Positions 34,751 through 45,712 are shown, counted from the first letter of the stretch. The stretch: 64,000 nucleotides of DNA from Plotosus lineatus (GCA_024760905.1 CM045731.1:47960001-48024000), one strand, 5' to 3'. A program made the numbers and translations. Notes: generated by a model not told the origin, from the sequence alone.

Positions 34751-37700
34751 GTAGTGAGTGTGTTCGAGCGGTGTTCGTTTTATAAATATATTTTTGATTT
34801 CTTAAATGGTTTAGTTAGTGTTTTTGTATATATTATGGTAGTTTGTATGTGCCAAGGTTCAGGAGTTAATTTTGTTGCTAATTGTATCACTGGTCCGTTA
34901 GCTAGCTAGCAATGCTAACAGAGCAGCTCCAGTATTACTGTATATCTCCTTGTTTGGTGACCGAATTTCTAAAATATTTCCTCTAACTTTCACAAAATAA
35001 TCATTTACCGACATCATTAACACTACAGATTTAGGGATTTTACAATTGCATAAATTAAAGGAAAGGTCCAGCCTGAACTTATTAAATATGTATATATACC
35101 TTCAGTGATGCTAATGCTGACTTGTAGCTGATTAAGACCGGACGATATGACCTAATATTGCATCAGGATATTTTTCGATATTTTTATGATGTTTATATTT
35201 GTCACGATAGGATGATATGAAAATAATTTTAGAGGAGTTGAAAAAAAACAGTGAAGGGACATGCAGTCTGTTAATATTTGTACACACACTAGGGGGCGCT
35301 CACTGTTCACACGTTGTTCTGTCCTCCTGAACCCTTGTGTTATTCCACCAATGAACCATTTCTGCTTCTCCATCATGCAACATTATTTAGAATCTTCATT
35401 GCTGACTTTCGTAAAGAGTAGGCTGCAAAGCCGTCAGCGTGTTTCTGTCCCTTGCTAAAAAGGGTTGTGACAGGAAGGGCATCCGACGTAAAACCTCTGC
35501 CAAATCAAACGTGTGAATCAGCTGATTCACTGTGGCGACTCCAGAGTAAAAGGGGGGAAAAGCCGAAAGGAAGACAGACAGACTGATGTGTTCACGGGGA
35601 TCAAGACCTCTTAATTTCTAATAATAGTTCATATTTTTAAGTCATGATGGTAACAGTATATAATTAGTCGATGATCCAAATTACCATATTGTGATAACGG
35701 TAACTTATTGATATATTGTCAAGCCCTATGGACCCTTTTCGCTCTCGCTAATTACATCCGGGTTACTGCGCATGTCTGCCATTTTAGGGGTTAAGCAAAT
35801 AAAAGCCATTGTGTCAGGAGATTGTCATTCAGTGATTGCATGCGTGAACATGATCTCATTGTCCAAGGCAAAGACGAACTACAGAGACACTTTGGATTGT
35901 GTTTCCCGAGAGAGGTACGGTGAAAAGTTGCTGTTAATCAGTGGAAGAGAACTGAAGCGCAGACCAGCGCAAGAGTGGACAAAAGACAGAGATTCTTTTC
36001 CTGATGTTACCTACATTGACATAGTAAACTATCTGGTGAACGGAAGAAGTGCCTACACACTCGAAGAATTAAAGGCCTACAAATCCCTAGAGGCATACAA
36101 CCAGTTCATCTATCGTTGGGTGGCAGACGTGTGCCATTACCGACCATTACCTACCATTCTTAATTACTTATCCTTTTCATGTTCGATGCTTTTGGCAGTG
36201 CAAAAAGAATTCCTGCAAAGGGGAAATATAGTCTTGTCTTAGGTTTATCTTGATTCTAGTAGGAAAACACTATGCATGTAATGGCATCGCCTGATCGTCC
36301 GAGTTGCTTTATCATATAAATGTGACGAATCACGTAAATGAAATGTTTTTACCTGTAATAAAATGATCGTAGCACACCTTCGAATATTTCGACGGCTGAA
36401 AATTCTTTCGGTTGATGTGGGAAATCCATAGCAAACGTCTTTGTCGACTCGGCTCTTCCGTTCTTTTGCCTTCAGTCAAACGCACAGCTGGTATAGCGAC
36501 ATATTTTCGCTTGATTTCCTGATTGGACCGATCGCTACACCCAATTACAACACACATGTGAACCACTGTCCGTTGATATTTACTACAAACGAACAAAAAG
36601 CTTTCCCCAGGCAATTTTTGCTGCGATGTAAATGACTATCGTTCACTTCAGCTTGACCCATAAAATGGCGGCTGTCCGGCGAAGCCCGGATGTGTGACGT
36701 CATGTGAAAACTATCTATAGCTGGTGCTGTGTTTTCACTATCCCTGTTAAAAGCTAGTGATTGTGTGCCTTGATGTCACAGGAGGACAGTTATTATTAAT
36801 TGTTCTCAAATTACTCAAGAACATTTAGACCAGGGTCACCAACCTTTTTTGAAATGGAGAGCTACTTCTTGGGTGCCAATTAATGCGAAGGGATACCAGG
36901 TCGATACACACCTCCTGAAATTACAAATTTTCTTAGTAAACAATTATTTGATATTAAACAACCTTTAATTATATGTTATTATTAATAATTAATGATATTC
37001 ATCTATGTGAAGATAATGATTTGATTTAAAAATTATATTCAAAAAAATTAGATGCAGCTCAATGGAGAGTGGCGCTATGAAGCCGTGGGCCTGTCCTAAA
37101 AATAGCACTGAACAGGTCCACGGGCAACTCATTGTCCTTGCGGACGTTGGTGATCCCTGATTTAGACTATACAGACGCTGACAGCTGAATTTGGGTTAAA
37201 ATCATGATGCAACACCTTTTTAATGATGTATTGATTGCTCACTTAAAAAAAACAAAAAGAGGCCTTGTTAGCAGCAGCTATTCAGCACTTATCTCCTCCT
37301 CAGGCGGTCGAAGATGTCAATGTCACTTTTGAAGACCAGCAGAAGATTAACAAGTTTGCCAGGAGCACAAATCGGATGACTGAGCTGAAGGATGAAATAG
37401 AATCCAAAAAAGTAAAACCAGAATTGTAATATTGACATAAAAATGAATACTCTAATTTTTCCGTCTAATGTTAATAATGACATCCCCCTCCCCCCTTTCA
37501 GAAATCTCTCCAGAATTTAGTGGATGCGAGTGATGACCTTATGATGCTGGACGACGATGATCTCCTGATCCCGTATCATATCGGAGATGTTTTCATCAGT
37601 CACACGCAGGAGGAGACACAGGAGATGCTAGAGGCCGCTAAGGTCAGAAATTTCCCTTTAAAGCGCTCAAGCAATGTCAACGTCACAGTTTAGGGCTCGG

Positions 37701-40700
37701 CGTGGATCTTTCTGTGTGAAGTTTACATGTTCTCGCCATGGTTGCGTGGGTTTCCTTCGGGTACTCTGGTTTTCTCCCACAGTCTAAAGGTATAAGCATT
37801 AAGCTAACTGGCTGTGTTCCAAACTGCCCGAGTATGAGTGACTATTTATGTGTTGGTCCTGTGATCTGATAAACTGTTCTGGAAGTACCCTGGCTTCGCC
37901 CATTGTTGGCTGAGATGGGCTCCAGCTTGCCCTCAAGCATCACAGTCGTACCTTCGTATGTAACATTGTACAGTCTATGTACCAGCATTTCTACGTGTCT
38001 TCACAGTTTAAGCCGGGGGTTGGGAACCTTTTTGACTAACAAAACTAAAAAAAAAAGACATTTTAAAATCTAATCCTCTAAGAGCTATATATATATATAT
38101 ATATATGTGTATGTATGTATATATATATATGTATATGTATATATAAAAAATACTGAATACAACTAAATTGAAAAAGAAGACTAACAATTTGAGAGTATAG
38201 TAAGACTCTGAATTTATTTTAAACAACATTGTCATAACGAAGTTATTTATTAATAAGAAAAATACAGTACTTCTTGCTATTAATGCGACTTCTGGTGCTG
38301 CATGGTGTTGCTGATAGCTTTGTAGTCTGGTTGATACGTGCTGAGGTTCAGCTTCATGTAGACGTTTAGGCTTCCATCTATTACACGGGACCGCAGGTTG
38401 GTCTTGATGCTTTTCAGGTGTGAGAAGGACTGTTCGTGTGCGCATGTGGAGCCAAACATGGTCAATACGACAGGACTCACACACTGCAATGTTTATGTGA
38501 CAGGAAGTGCGTCCCAAGATTTGGCAATCAGCTGGTCTGTGGGTTAAAGTTTTTCCATGTTTTTCCATTTGTGTTTTGCTTGCCAGCTCTGCTTGACTTC
38601 GTCTAAATGAGCAGATCAAAAACGAGGGAAATTTACCTCTTTACTCAAACACAACACGTGCAGTCTGTCTGTTATAATCCAATAAAATTAGAATTTCAAG
38701 GTGTTGGACCCACCCACATACTGGCGTACAGAAAGGATTGGCTCTCCGCTTCGCGCCACAGTGACGTGGCATTGAAAATAGATGTATAGTAGGCCCTCGA
38801 CATTCACGGGGTTCGGTTCCGGGCCCTCCCGTGAATCGAGATAATCCGCGAGTTCTCTACCCGGGTGTAAAACTCCATGTATCACGTCACATGCGTGAAT
38901 AAGCAGCCGGAAGTAAAATACTGTATCTATTATATGCGTTAAAATATGCTTCTTCAACACATTCTATAGACAGTCTTATTCATTAATACAGTATTAATGT
39001 AGTAAAGGTTTTTGTTTTGTTTGTTTTTTTACACCCGAACCTCATCAGGCCGGTGCTTATCCCTGGTTTCCATAGCATGAAACGACCAGGAGTTCAACTC
39101 CCCCTGGATGGGATGCTAGTCCATCGCAGGTTACCTTCCCAGTATATTTTACTGGTACCCATTTATACTGCTGGGTGAACAGAGGCACACTTGTGGTTGA
39201 GACCTTGCCCAGGGGTCTGAGCACAGTGAGGGTCTCAGTGGGATTCAAACTCACAACCTCCCGATCATGAGCCCAGCACCCGAACCACTACACCACCGGC
39301 CCCAAAAAAATGTAGTAAAGATTAAGAAAAACTTTTCAAATTTTATTCTTATTTTTATTAATGATAAAATATAAACATTGTCTGTCTTCCTTTCGGCTTT
39401 TTCCCTTTTACTCGGGAGTCGCCACAGCGAATCATCTGATTCGCATGTTTGATTTGGCAGAGGTTTTTACGTCGGATGCCCTTCCTGACACAACCCTTTT
39501 TAGCAAGGGACAGAAACACGCTGACGACTTTGCAGCTACTCTTTACGAAAGTCAGCAATGGTTCTTTTACATGCCTCTCACCATAGACAGTGAGAGACAT
39601 GGCCTGCCTTTGATAACCCAGTTAGCTGCACTGGGGGGGACAGTGACAATCCTGTGGAGAGTGGGACTCGAACCACCAACCTTTGGATCAGTGATGCAGC
39701 GCCCTATACCACTAGACCACCACTGCCCCACGATAAAATATAAACATTATACAGCATATACTGTTGTAAAGCACTCAGAGTAAAGTCTGTCTGTCTGTCT
39801 TCCTTTCGGCTTTTTCCCTTTTACTCGGGAGTCGCCACAGCGAATCATCTGATTCGCATGTTTGATTTGGCAGAGGTTTTTACGTCGGATGCCCTTCCTG
39901 TCACAACCCTTTTTTTAAGCAAGGGACAGAAACACGCTGACGACTTTGCAGCTACTCTTTACGAAAGTCAGCAATGGTTCTTTTACATGCCTCTCACCAC
40001 AGACAGTGCGAGACATGGCCCGCCTTTGATAACCCAGTTAGCTGCACTGGGGGAAACAGTGACAACCTTATGGAGAGTGGGACTTGAACCCCCAACCTTT
40101 GGATCAGCGATCCAGCGCCCTATACCACTAGACCACCACTGCTCCATTATTATTCCAGTACAGTACCTAAGTTAATTCTTCGAAAGTTTGTGCGTGGGAT
40201 TTTATGTTCTGTAGCATGTTTAACAAATGATACCATAGGGAGAACTTTATTACGCTTCATGTCCTTTTATATTGAACTTGGAGTGACGTCTCGGAGTGAC
40301 GTCTCCAAGATGGTGCTGCTGAGAGAGTTGCTTCTTTGTTCCTTTAAATTTGTTTTATTTGTTGTTTTGTTTGTTCATGGTTTGCACTATGCTCGTCTAT
40401 GACCGGTCGACGCTACTACAGCTATGAGATCGGAGTCTTCTGAAGTTTAGCACCTTCCTATCCTGAGCTAATATGCTATGGTAGCTCAATGCTAGCCACA
40501 CCCTGGCTAATGATTTGCCCAGGCGGGAAGGAGCCGGACGACGACTCCAGTGCTTGGGATTACATGGGATGAAGGCCATGTAGCCGGCTGGTGCAATCTC
40601 CTCGTCGGGTGTACTCTCCTCGAACACAGCATGGAGCAGTCCTGTAGATCCCTCTGCGCTTCAATCTGAGCATGAAGCTTGTCCACCTTCGTTCGGCCCC

Positions 40701-41750
40701 TCCCTGCCTGGGCTTACTGTTAGCCGGGATGCAGCTAGCATTGAGCTACCATAGCGTATTAGCTCAGGAGTAGAGCGTGCTTAATTATATATGCCCAAAG
40801 ACACTCCGATCTCATAGATGTAGTAGGGTCGACCAGTCATAGATGAGCATAGTGCAAAACATGAACAAATAAAAAGAAACATGACTCTGAAAACTTCGCC
40901 TGGGCTAATTGTTAGCCGGGGTACGGCATAGCATATTAGCTCAGGATAGGAAGGTGCTAAACTTCAGAAGACTCCGATCTCATAGCTGTAGTAGAGTCGA
41001 CCGGTCATAGACGAGCATAATGCAAAACATGAACAAACAAAACAACAAATTAAAAGAAACCATTTGACTCAGAACTCCACAACGTCGCCCTCTAGGCAGC
41101 ACCATCTTGGAGACGTCACTCCAAGTTCAATGTAAAAGAATACGAAGCTTAATAAAGTTTATCCTTTTGGTATCATTTGATAAACAAGAGGCTCATTGAC
41201 AACTTGTGCACAAATGGGGAAAAGGGGGTGTTACATCATCTCAACCAATCAGCAGGAAGGAGGACAGCCATTGGCTGAATTTGAGTGACGTGTCAGTTGC
41301 TCGGCAGTCCGTGAATACTCAAACCGTGAGTGCAAAACCGCGAATAGTCAAGGGCCAACTGTATATATTTAAATGTGTGAGATTTGTTTATCTGTTTTTG
41401 TTTTATTTTATGGCTTTTTTGTATTTTTATTTAAATGACACTGAAATTAAGTATTCGTTATTCTGTTAAGAAATGCCATCTGATTTATCTGAGAGCCAGA
41501 AACAGTCATCAAAAGAGCCACATCTGGCTAGCTAGCCATATGTTCCTGACCCATGGTATAAGCTAACTTTTATTTATGTGTTTGTTTATTTGATTACTCT
41601 TTGTCTCCATGTTTACAGGAAGCTTTAAAGGATGAAATCAAATCCCTGGAAGGTCGAGTGACATCGATACAGGAAGTGCTCGGGGATCTTAAAGTCCAGT
41701 TGTACGCCAAATTCGGGAACAGCATTAACCTGGAAGCCGATGAAAGCTGA
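34727..41750 (+). CDS. pfdn4: pfdn4, prefoldin subunit 4 (beta-class), 4 exons
   Basis: Exons 34727-34750, 37304-37411, 37502-37642 and 41619-41750 join to 134 codons plus TGA, the same length as human PFDN4. Phase is 0 at every junction. Prefoldin is a cytosolic hetero-hexamer (two alpha, four beta subunits) that captures unfolded actin and tubulin and passes them to the CCT/TRiC chaperonin; PFDN4 is a beta-class subunit. Seen: N-terminal coiled-coil part EDVNVTFEDQQKINKFAR, central DDDDLLIPYHIGDVFISHT (beta-hairpin region), and C-terminal coiled coil ending VQLYAKFGNSINLEADES, nearly identical to human. Divergent from bcas1. Introns 1 and 3 are filled with transposons, but all exons and splice sites are intact. 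Confidence 0.97.
35132..35729. mobile_element. MITE with GACGATAT / GACAATAT ends, split by a SINE-C tail
   Basis: Left end CCGGACGATATGACC; right end reverse complement GGGCTTGACAATATATC. Internal TATTGCATCAGGATATTTTT. A plus-strand SINE-C 3' part occupies 35398-35583. It abuts the next transposon at 35730. Confidence 0.5.
35772..36242 (+). pseudogene. N-terminal fragment of a YqaJ-nuclease-type transposon protein
   Basis: 156-codon frame. After SLSKAKTNYRDTLD it reads RERYGEKLLLISGRE, then FPDVTYIDIVNYLVNGRSAY and TLEELKAYKSLEAYNQF. This DIxNYLV...LKAYKSLEAYNxF block precedes SWIM and YqaJ domains in fish transposon-encoded proteins (from memory). The frame then loses similarity; no nuclease domain is present here. 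Confidence 0.6.
36330..36614 (-). pseudogene. THAP zinc-finger exon of the same transposon
   Basis: Encodes CVVIGCSDRSNQ, later LLWISHINRKNFQPSKYS and KVCYDHF. The C-x4-C ... W ... C-x2-H spacing is a THAP DNA-binding domain. A donor follows ATT ACA G (GTAAAA at 36351-36346), so this would be a first exon. No following catalytic exon. Confidence 0.7.
36831..37159. mobile_element. hAT-type MITE with perfect 8-bp target duplication
   Basis: Ends CAGGGTCACCAACC and GTTGGTGATCCCTG. Target duplication ATTTAGAC at 36823-36830 and 37160-37167, exact. A second copy is at 51486-51815. It lies 144 bp before pfdn4 exon 2. Confidence 0.93.
37304..37411 (+). CDS. pfdn4: pfdn4 exon 2
   Basis: Acceptor TCTCCTCCTCAG; 36 codons, AVEDVNVTFEDQQKINKFAR then STNRMTELKDEIESKK (residues 9-44); donor GTAAAA. 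First half of the N-terminal coiled coil. Confidence 0.96.
37502..37642 (+). CDS. pfdn4: pfdn4 exon 3
   Basis: Acceptor CCCCCTTTCAG; 47 codons (residues 45-91) from KSLQNLVDASDDLMML to QEETQEMLEAAK; donor GTCAGA. Contains the hairpin segment LLIPYHIGDVF. Confidence 0.96.
37690..37950 (+). mobile_element. SINE-A copy lacking its head
   Basis: GTGGATCTTTCTGTGTGAAG, GGGTTTCCTTCGGGTACTCT, TGTTGGCTGAGATGGGCTCC. In pfdn4 intron 3, starting about 50 bp after exon 3. Confidence 0.82.
39015..39305 (-). mobile_element. SINE-B copy
   Basis: Full length, very similar to 30190-30487. Head side at 39305. Confidence 0.9.
39380..39731 (-). mobile_element. SINE-C full-length copy with 17-bp target duplication
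   Basis: Reference copy: tail CTTTCGGCTTTTTCCC at 39388, head GGTGGTCTAGTGGTATAGGG (reverse complement) near 39723. Flanked by exact 17-bp repeats GATAAAATATAAACATT at 39363-39379 and 39732-39748, the hallmark of LINE-mediated insertion. Confidence 0.95.
39790..40146 (-). mobile_element. SINE-C full-length copy, tandem with the previous one
   Basis: Over 90% alike by eye to 39380-39731, same orientation, separated by about 60 bp. No clear target duplication. Confidence 0.92.
40190..41185. repeat. large foldback (inverted repeat) inside the Tigger-like element
   Basis: Outer arms: AAATGATACCATAGGGAGAA (40226-40245) against its near reverse complement at 41161-41183. Inner arms: GCACCTTCCTATCCTGAGCT (40450-40469) against 40937-40956. 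GACTCCGATCTCATAG occurs inverted at 40423 and direct at about 40802 and 40970, so the right arm has an internal duplication. Confidence 0.8.
41619..41750 (+). CDS. pfdn4: pfdn4 exon 4 with stop
   Basis: Acceptor CTCCATGTTTACAG; EALKDEIKSLEGRVTSIQEV, LGDLKVQLYAKFG, NSINLEADES, TGA (residues 92-134). C-terminal coiled coil; the end is almost invariant from fish to human. Confidence 0.97.
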   Translation, partial: EALKDEIKSLEGRVTSIQEVLGDLKVQLYAKFGNSINLEADES

Positions 41751-42015
41751 ACTCTTTCAATATTTGGACCATTTTCACAAACTGAAAACAGCAGATTCCT
41801 CTCTGGTGCTTCGAACCAGAACGGTTCCATTTCTGCAGCACTAATCATCTCTTCAGTCTGTAAGAATGGTTCCTCGCGTAAAGCATACGAGATGGATTCA
41901 TTTGGAAATTGAGGGGTTTTGTTTTTGTTTGTTTGTTTTTTGAGAAGAGGCTGGTTATGAGCAGTCCTATCCCAGAGCAGGTCCTAGTGTTAAAATAAAA
42001 ATAATGAACTGATGA
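41751..42015 (+). other. pfdn4: pfdn4 3' UTR
   Basis: AATAAA at 41994-41999, about 245 nt after the stop, is the first good poly(A) signal. A later AATAAA at 42443-42448 is an alternative. Confidence 0.6.
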
Positions 42016-42264
42016 GTTCACTTGAATATTGCTTCTTTTTCTTGTACCCAGTTTGTGCTTTGGCTTGGTCGTGTTTGGTGGTGTTTTCAGGCAGACTTTC
42101 AAATTTGTCGTTCAGCTTTAAATGCCACCCTAATTTAAAGATTTTTTTTGAAACTTTGTGAAACTAAACTGAGTCAATGTGTTTTCGATTGCCTGTGTTA
42201 ATGAAGCAGTAGGAATTTACTCAATTTAGGGTCAAATGTTTCCTGTGAAGAAAATGTCAGGGGG

Positions 42265-42265
42265 G

Positions 42266-42320
<55 letters not shown>
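42265..42320. repeat. (GT)n(GA)n microsatellite
   Basis: About 34 bp of GT then 20 bp of GA. Confidence 0.95.
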
Positions 42321-42464
42321 TGTATGTAGGTGTTTAAGATCTTGTGAGCCCAAGAGATTCAAACAGCAGCACAGCAGTAACTCTCAAAAAAACTAGTTAT
42401 AACATGGAGGGTCATGATCGGAATAACATCATGTCCTTTACAATAAAACAATGAAATTATTATT

Positions 42465-42691
42465 GAGTGGCACTGTAGCATCGTGCAGCAGGGTTTGAGA
42501 CTCGGGTCAGTGAGGGAGCTTCAATATAAAATTTGCATGTTCTCCCTGTGCTTTTCCTCCCACAGTCAAAATGGGAAGTTTGGAATTGTCAGAATCTGGC
42601 CAATTAGCGAAATGTGCATGTTGTTTAACTGTGAGAGGAAACTGGATTACCCTCAGAGACACACCCTCACCAAGCTCGGGTGTGTGTGTGT

Positions 42692-42722
<31 letters not shown>

Positions 42723-42830
42723 GTCTGTCCTGTGGTGGATTGGTGAGCCTTTCAGTGTTTACCCTGCCTTCAGTCGCTGTTGATTGAGAGAGGCTCCAGT
42801 CTCCCTGTGACCCTAATAGCAGTAATGAGT
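42465..42830 (+). mobile_element. SINE-A copy with (GT)n and a G run
   Basis: GCACTGTAGCATCGTGCAGC head region, (GT)n plus G17 at 42680-42723, tail GAGAGAGGCTCCAGTCTCCC. Confidence 0.75.
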
Positions 42831-42837
42831 GACTGTC

Positions 42838-43037
42838 TGTCTGTCTTCCTTTCGGCTTTTTCCCTTTTACTCGGGAGTCGCCACAGCGAATCATCTGATT
42901 CCCACGTTTGATTTGGCAGAGGTTTTACGTCGGATGCCCTTCCTGTCACAACCCTTTTTAGCAAGGGACAGAAACACGCTGACGACTTTGCAGCTACTCT
43001 TTACGAAAGTCAGCAATGGTTCTTTTACATGCCTCAG
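42838..43037 (-). mobile_element. SINE-C 3' half
   Basis: CTTTCGGCTTTTTCCCTTTT to CAGCAATGGTTCTTTTACAT; the tRNA-like head is missing. Confidence 0.9.
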
Positions 43038-43669
43038 GTGTACCTCATCTTTGCCCCAAAAGGCAAATGATCTTGTATTTGTCAATCTCTCTCTTATCCC
43101 CCCAAATTCACATAGGGTAGCTGTCTGGGATATGTGAGCTCTATTATTGCTACAGAGTGGTCATTATAATATGGCTGGACTGTGGCCATACAGGGATGCA
43201 CTTCTTCAGCAACTGTATTCCAACAGACTGACATTCAAACAATGCTTGGTTTGTATTAAGAGGCTCAAACTATGCATAGGAAACATTTTCAACCCATTAC
43301 ATCACCAATTGGACCGGTCAGGTTTAGGGATTTATACTGTTAATGGAAACTGGAAACGCTGAACGTAACATCTGGATCTCGTATCATCAGACCAGGTGAC
43401 ACATTTTTAGTCATCTTTTCTATTTTTCTCTAGCTTTTAAAGTCCATGTCCAGTCCAGTCTCAGTTTTCCTGTTAATGATGGATAGAAGTGAAACATCTG
43501 CCACAGGGTTTGGTGTACTGTGAATTCTAGGGAGGTCGCTATAGCTTCATTATAGACTTCCTCCTCTTAGGTTATCCAGATTGTGTTGTATACAGATCAG
43601 TTCACCGACAACGTGTTTCTGCTCAATTCTGTGCAGTGTTGATGGTCACTTTGCGTGTTTTTGCTGATT

Positions 43670-43916
43670 TGAACAGCGGCGTAGTGGTTAGCACATCACT
43701 GTCACAAGAAGTAGAAGGTCTGAGTTTGAGTCCTGAGCTCAAGTGGAGTTTGATGTTCTGCCCGTGCATTCATGGGTTTCCTCCCACAGTCCTAAAAACA
43801 TGCACCACAAGCTAACTGGATATTCCAAATCACCCCTAATTGTGTGTGTGTGTGTGTGTGTGTTGGTGTGTGTTGGTGTTGGTGATGTGATGTCCTGTTG
43901 AGCTGTTCAGGGTGTA
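43670..43916 (+). mobile_element. SINE-A copy interrupted by the Tc1-like element
   Basis: GCGGCGTAGTGGTTAGCACA head, box B GAGTTTGAGTCCTGAGCTC, ending in CAGGGTGTA, where the TA is the target of the next element. Confidence 0.82.
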
Positions 43917-45453
43917 CAAATCAAATTCCAAGAAAAGTTCGGACACTACAAATTGTGAATAAAATCTGAATGTAATGATGAAGTGCCAAATTTCAATATT
44001 TTATTCCAAATAGAATATAGATGACAGGGTCAAACATTTAAACTGAGAAAATGAATCATTTAAAGTGGAAAACATGTTGCTTTTAAATTTCATGGTGTCC
44101 TCATATCTCAAAGTTGGCACAGGTAGCAATAAGAGGCTGGAAAATTCAATTTCACTTATAACGAACAGCTGGAAGACCAATCACCATTAATGAGATCCAT
44201 TGGCAACATGACGGAGTATAAAAAGAGCTTCTCAGCGTGGCAGTGTCACTCAGAAGCGAAGGTGGGTAGATTCCCAGTATTGTGCACAAAGATAATGGAG
44301 CAATATCACAAAGGTGTTTCCCAGTGAAAAGTTTCAGAGTTTGAAGTTATCATCTACGGGGCATAACATCGTCCAAAGATTCAGAGAATCTGGAACAATC
44401 TCTGCGCGTAAGTGTCAAGGCTGAAAAACCATTCTGGATGCACGTGATCTTCGGGCCCTTAAACGGCTTCGCACCACAAACAGGAAAGCTACTGTAAGGG
44501 AAATCACAGCATGGACTCAGCAATACTTCCAGAAACCATTGTTGGCGAACACAATCCACCGTGCCATCCGCCGTTGCCAGCCGAACTCTCCAGTACAAAG
44601 AAGAAGCCATTTCTAAACAGGACCCAGAATCGCAGGCGTTTTCTCTGGGCCAGGGGGCATTTAAAATGGAGTGTGGCAAAGTGGAAAACTGTTCTGTGGT
44701 CAGATGAATCACGATTCGAAGTTGTTTATGGAAAACTGGGATGCCACGTCATTCGGACTAAACAGGATAAGGACAACCCGAGTTGTTATCAGCGCTCAGT
44801 TCAGAAGCTGCATCTGTGATGGTATGGGGTTGCAGGAGTGTGTGTGGCATGGGCAGCTTGCACATCTGGAAAGGCACCGTCAATGCAGAAAGTTATATTC
44901 AGGTTCTAGAACAATATATGCTCCCATCCAGACATCGTCTCTTTCAGAGAAGACCTTGCATTTTTCAACACGATAATGCCAGACCACATGCAGCATTAAT
45001 TACAACATCATGGCTGCGAAGGAAAAGAATCCGGGTATTGAAATGGCCAAGAACATTTGGTGTATCATAAAGAGGAAGGTGCAACAAAGAAGGCCCGAGA
45101 CAGTTGAACAGTTCAAGGCCTGTATTAGACAAGAATGGGACAGCATTCCTAGTTATAAACTTGAGAAACTTGTCTCCTCGGTCCCCAGACATTTGCAGAC
45201 TGTTGTAAGAAGAAGATGGGACGCCTCACAGTGGTGTAAATGGCCTTGTCCCAAATTTTTTTGAGATTTATTGACACCATGAAATTAGCATTCACGTATT
45301 TTTCCCTTAAAATGATACATTTTCTCAGTTTAAACTTTTGACCCCGTCATCCATGTTCTATATAAAATATTGAAATTTGGCACTTCCACATCTTTGCATT
45401 CAGTTTTTATTCACAATTTGTATAGTGTCCCAACTTTTTTGGAATCCAGTTTG
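43917..45453 (+). mobile_element. Tc1-like transposon (1537 bp) with ~200-bp terminal inverted repeats
   Basis: TA duplications at 43915-43916 and 45454-45455. Both ends share ACACTA, CAAATTGTGAATAAAA and GTGCCAAATTTCAATATTTT reading inward, with similarity for about 200 bp. The interior is a transposase pseudogene. Confidence 0.92.
44290..45262 (+). pseudogene. Tc1 transposase pseudogene
   Basis: Pieces in different frames: a helix-turn-helix region with RLRTTNRKATVREITAW (about 44463-44513), SDESRFEV near 44700, ASVMVWGC (about 44810-44832), FQHDNARPHAA (44960-44992) and a C-terminal QRRPETVEQFKACI part (about 45085-45125). At least two frameshifts and internal stops; inactive. Confidence 0.88.
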
Positions 45454-45455
45454 TA

Positions 45456-45712
45456 GGGTCATGGGAAGGCTGGCGCCCAGCTCAGCTGACTCTGGATAAG
45501 GGCAGGGTCATCAGAGAGCTCGCCAGGCCATCACAAAGCCAACACTCGTACACCTAGCGGCAATTTGGAACAGTCAGTTAACCGACTGTGCATGCATTTG
45601 GACTGTGGGAGGAAACCAACACAAGCACGGGAGAACATGCAAACTCCATACAGAAACACCCAAGCTTGGAATCAAACCCAAGACTTTGCTGTGAGGTGGC
45701 GTACTAAAATAT
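45456..45712 (-). mobile_element. SINE-A copy
   Basis: GGAAGGCTGGCGCCCAGCTC, CTAGCGGCAATTTGGAACAG, CAAACTCCATACAGAAACAC. Opposite orientation to the SINE-A on the other side of the Tc1. Confidence 0.8.

Larger units (their letters stand above)
35730..36716. mobile_element. deletion derivative of a DNA transposon with convergent YqaJ-type and THAP exons (ISL2EU/IS4EU-like)
   Basis: Imperfect inverted termini share the blocks TTTTC, ACATCCGGG, GCC(G)CCATTTTA and GGGT(T/C)AAGC: left at 35738-35798, right at about 36650-36707 reverse-complemented. An AT dinucleotide lies just outside each end (35728-35729, 36717-36718). Contains a plus-strand exon at 35772 and a minus-strand THAP exon at 36614, each complete at its 5' end and facing inward, with the middle missing. 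From memory, ISL2EU/IS4EU transposons of fish carry a THAP-type transposase and a YqaJ nuclease gene; the family name is an inference. Confidence 0.65.
38789..41361. mobile_element. Tigger-like element nested in the hAT, itself carrying SINEs and a foldback
   Basis: Left end GTAGGCCCTCGACATTCACG; right end reverse complement CAGTTGGCCCTTGACTATTC. TA at 38787-38788 and 41362-41363. Contains SINE-B (39015-39305), two SINE-C copies and a large inverted repeat. No transposase frame remains. Confidence 0.72.
38014..41555 (-). mobile_element. hAT transposon remnant, carrier of a nested insertion stack
   Basis: Ends CGGGGGTTGGGAACC and, reverse-complemented, CATGGGTCAGGAACA. Flanks GTTTAAGC (38006-38013) and GTATAAGC (41556-41563) are an 8-bp duplication with one mismatch. 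Minus strand 38489-38280 encodes PVVLTMFGSTCAHEQSFSHL then KSIKTNLRSRV, the C-terminal dimerisation segment of hAT transposases. A Tigger-like element (38789-41361) is inserted in it. Confidence 0.78.

Noticed and set aside
36330..36614. THAP-domain host gene
   Set aside because: It lies between inverted transposon termini, has no further exon in the window and faces a transposon-type exon.
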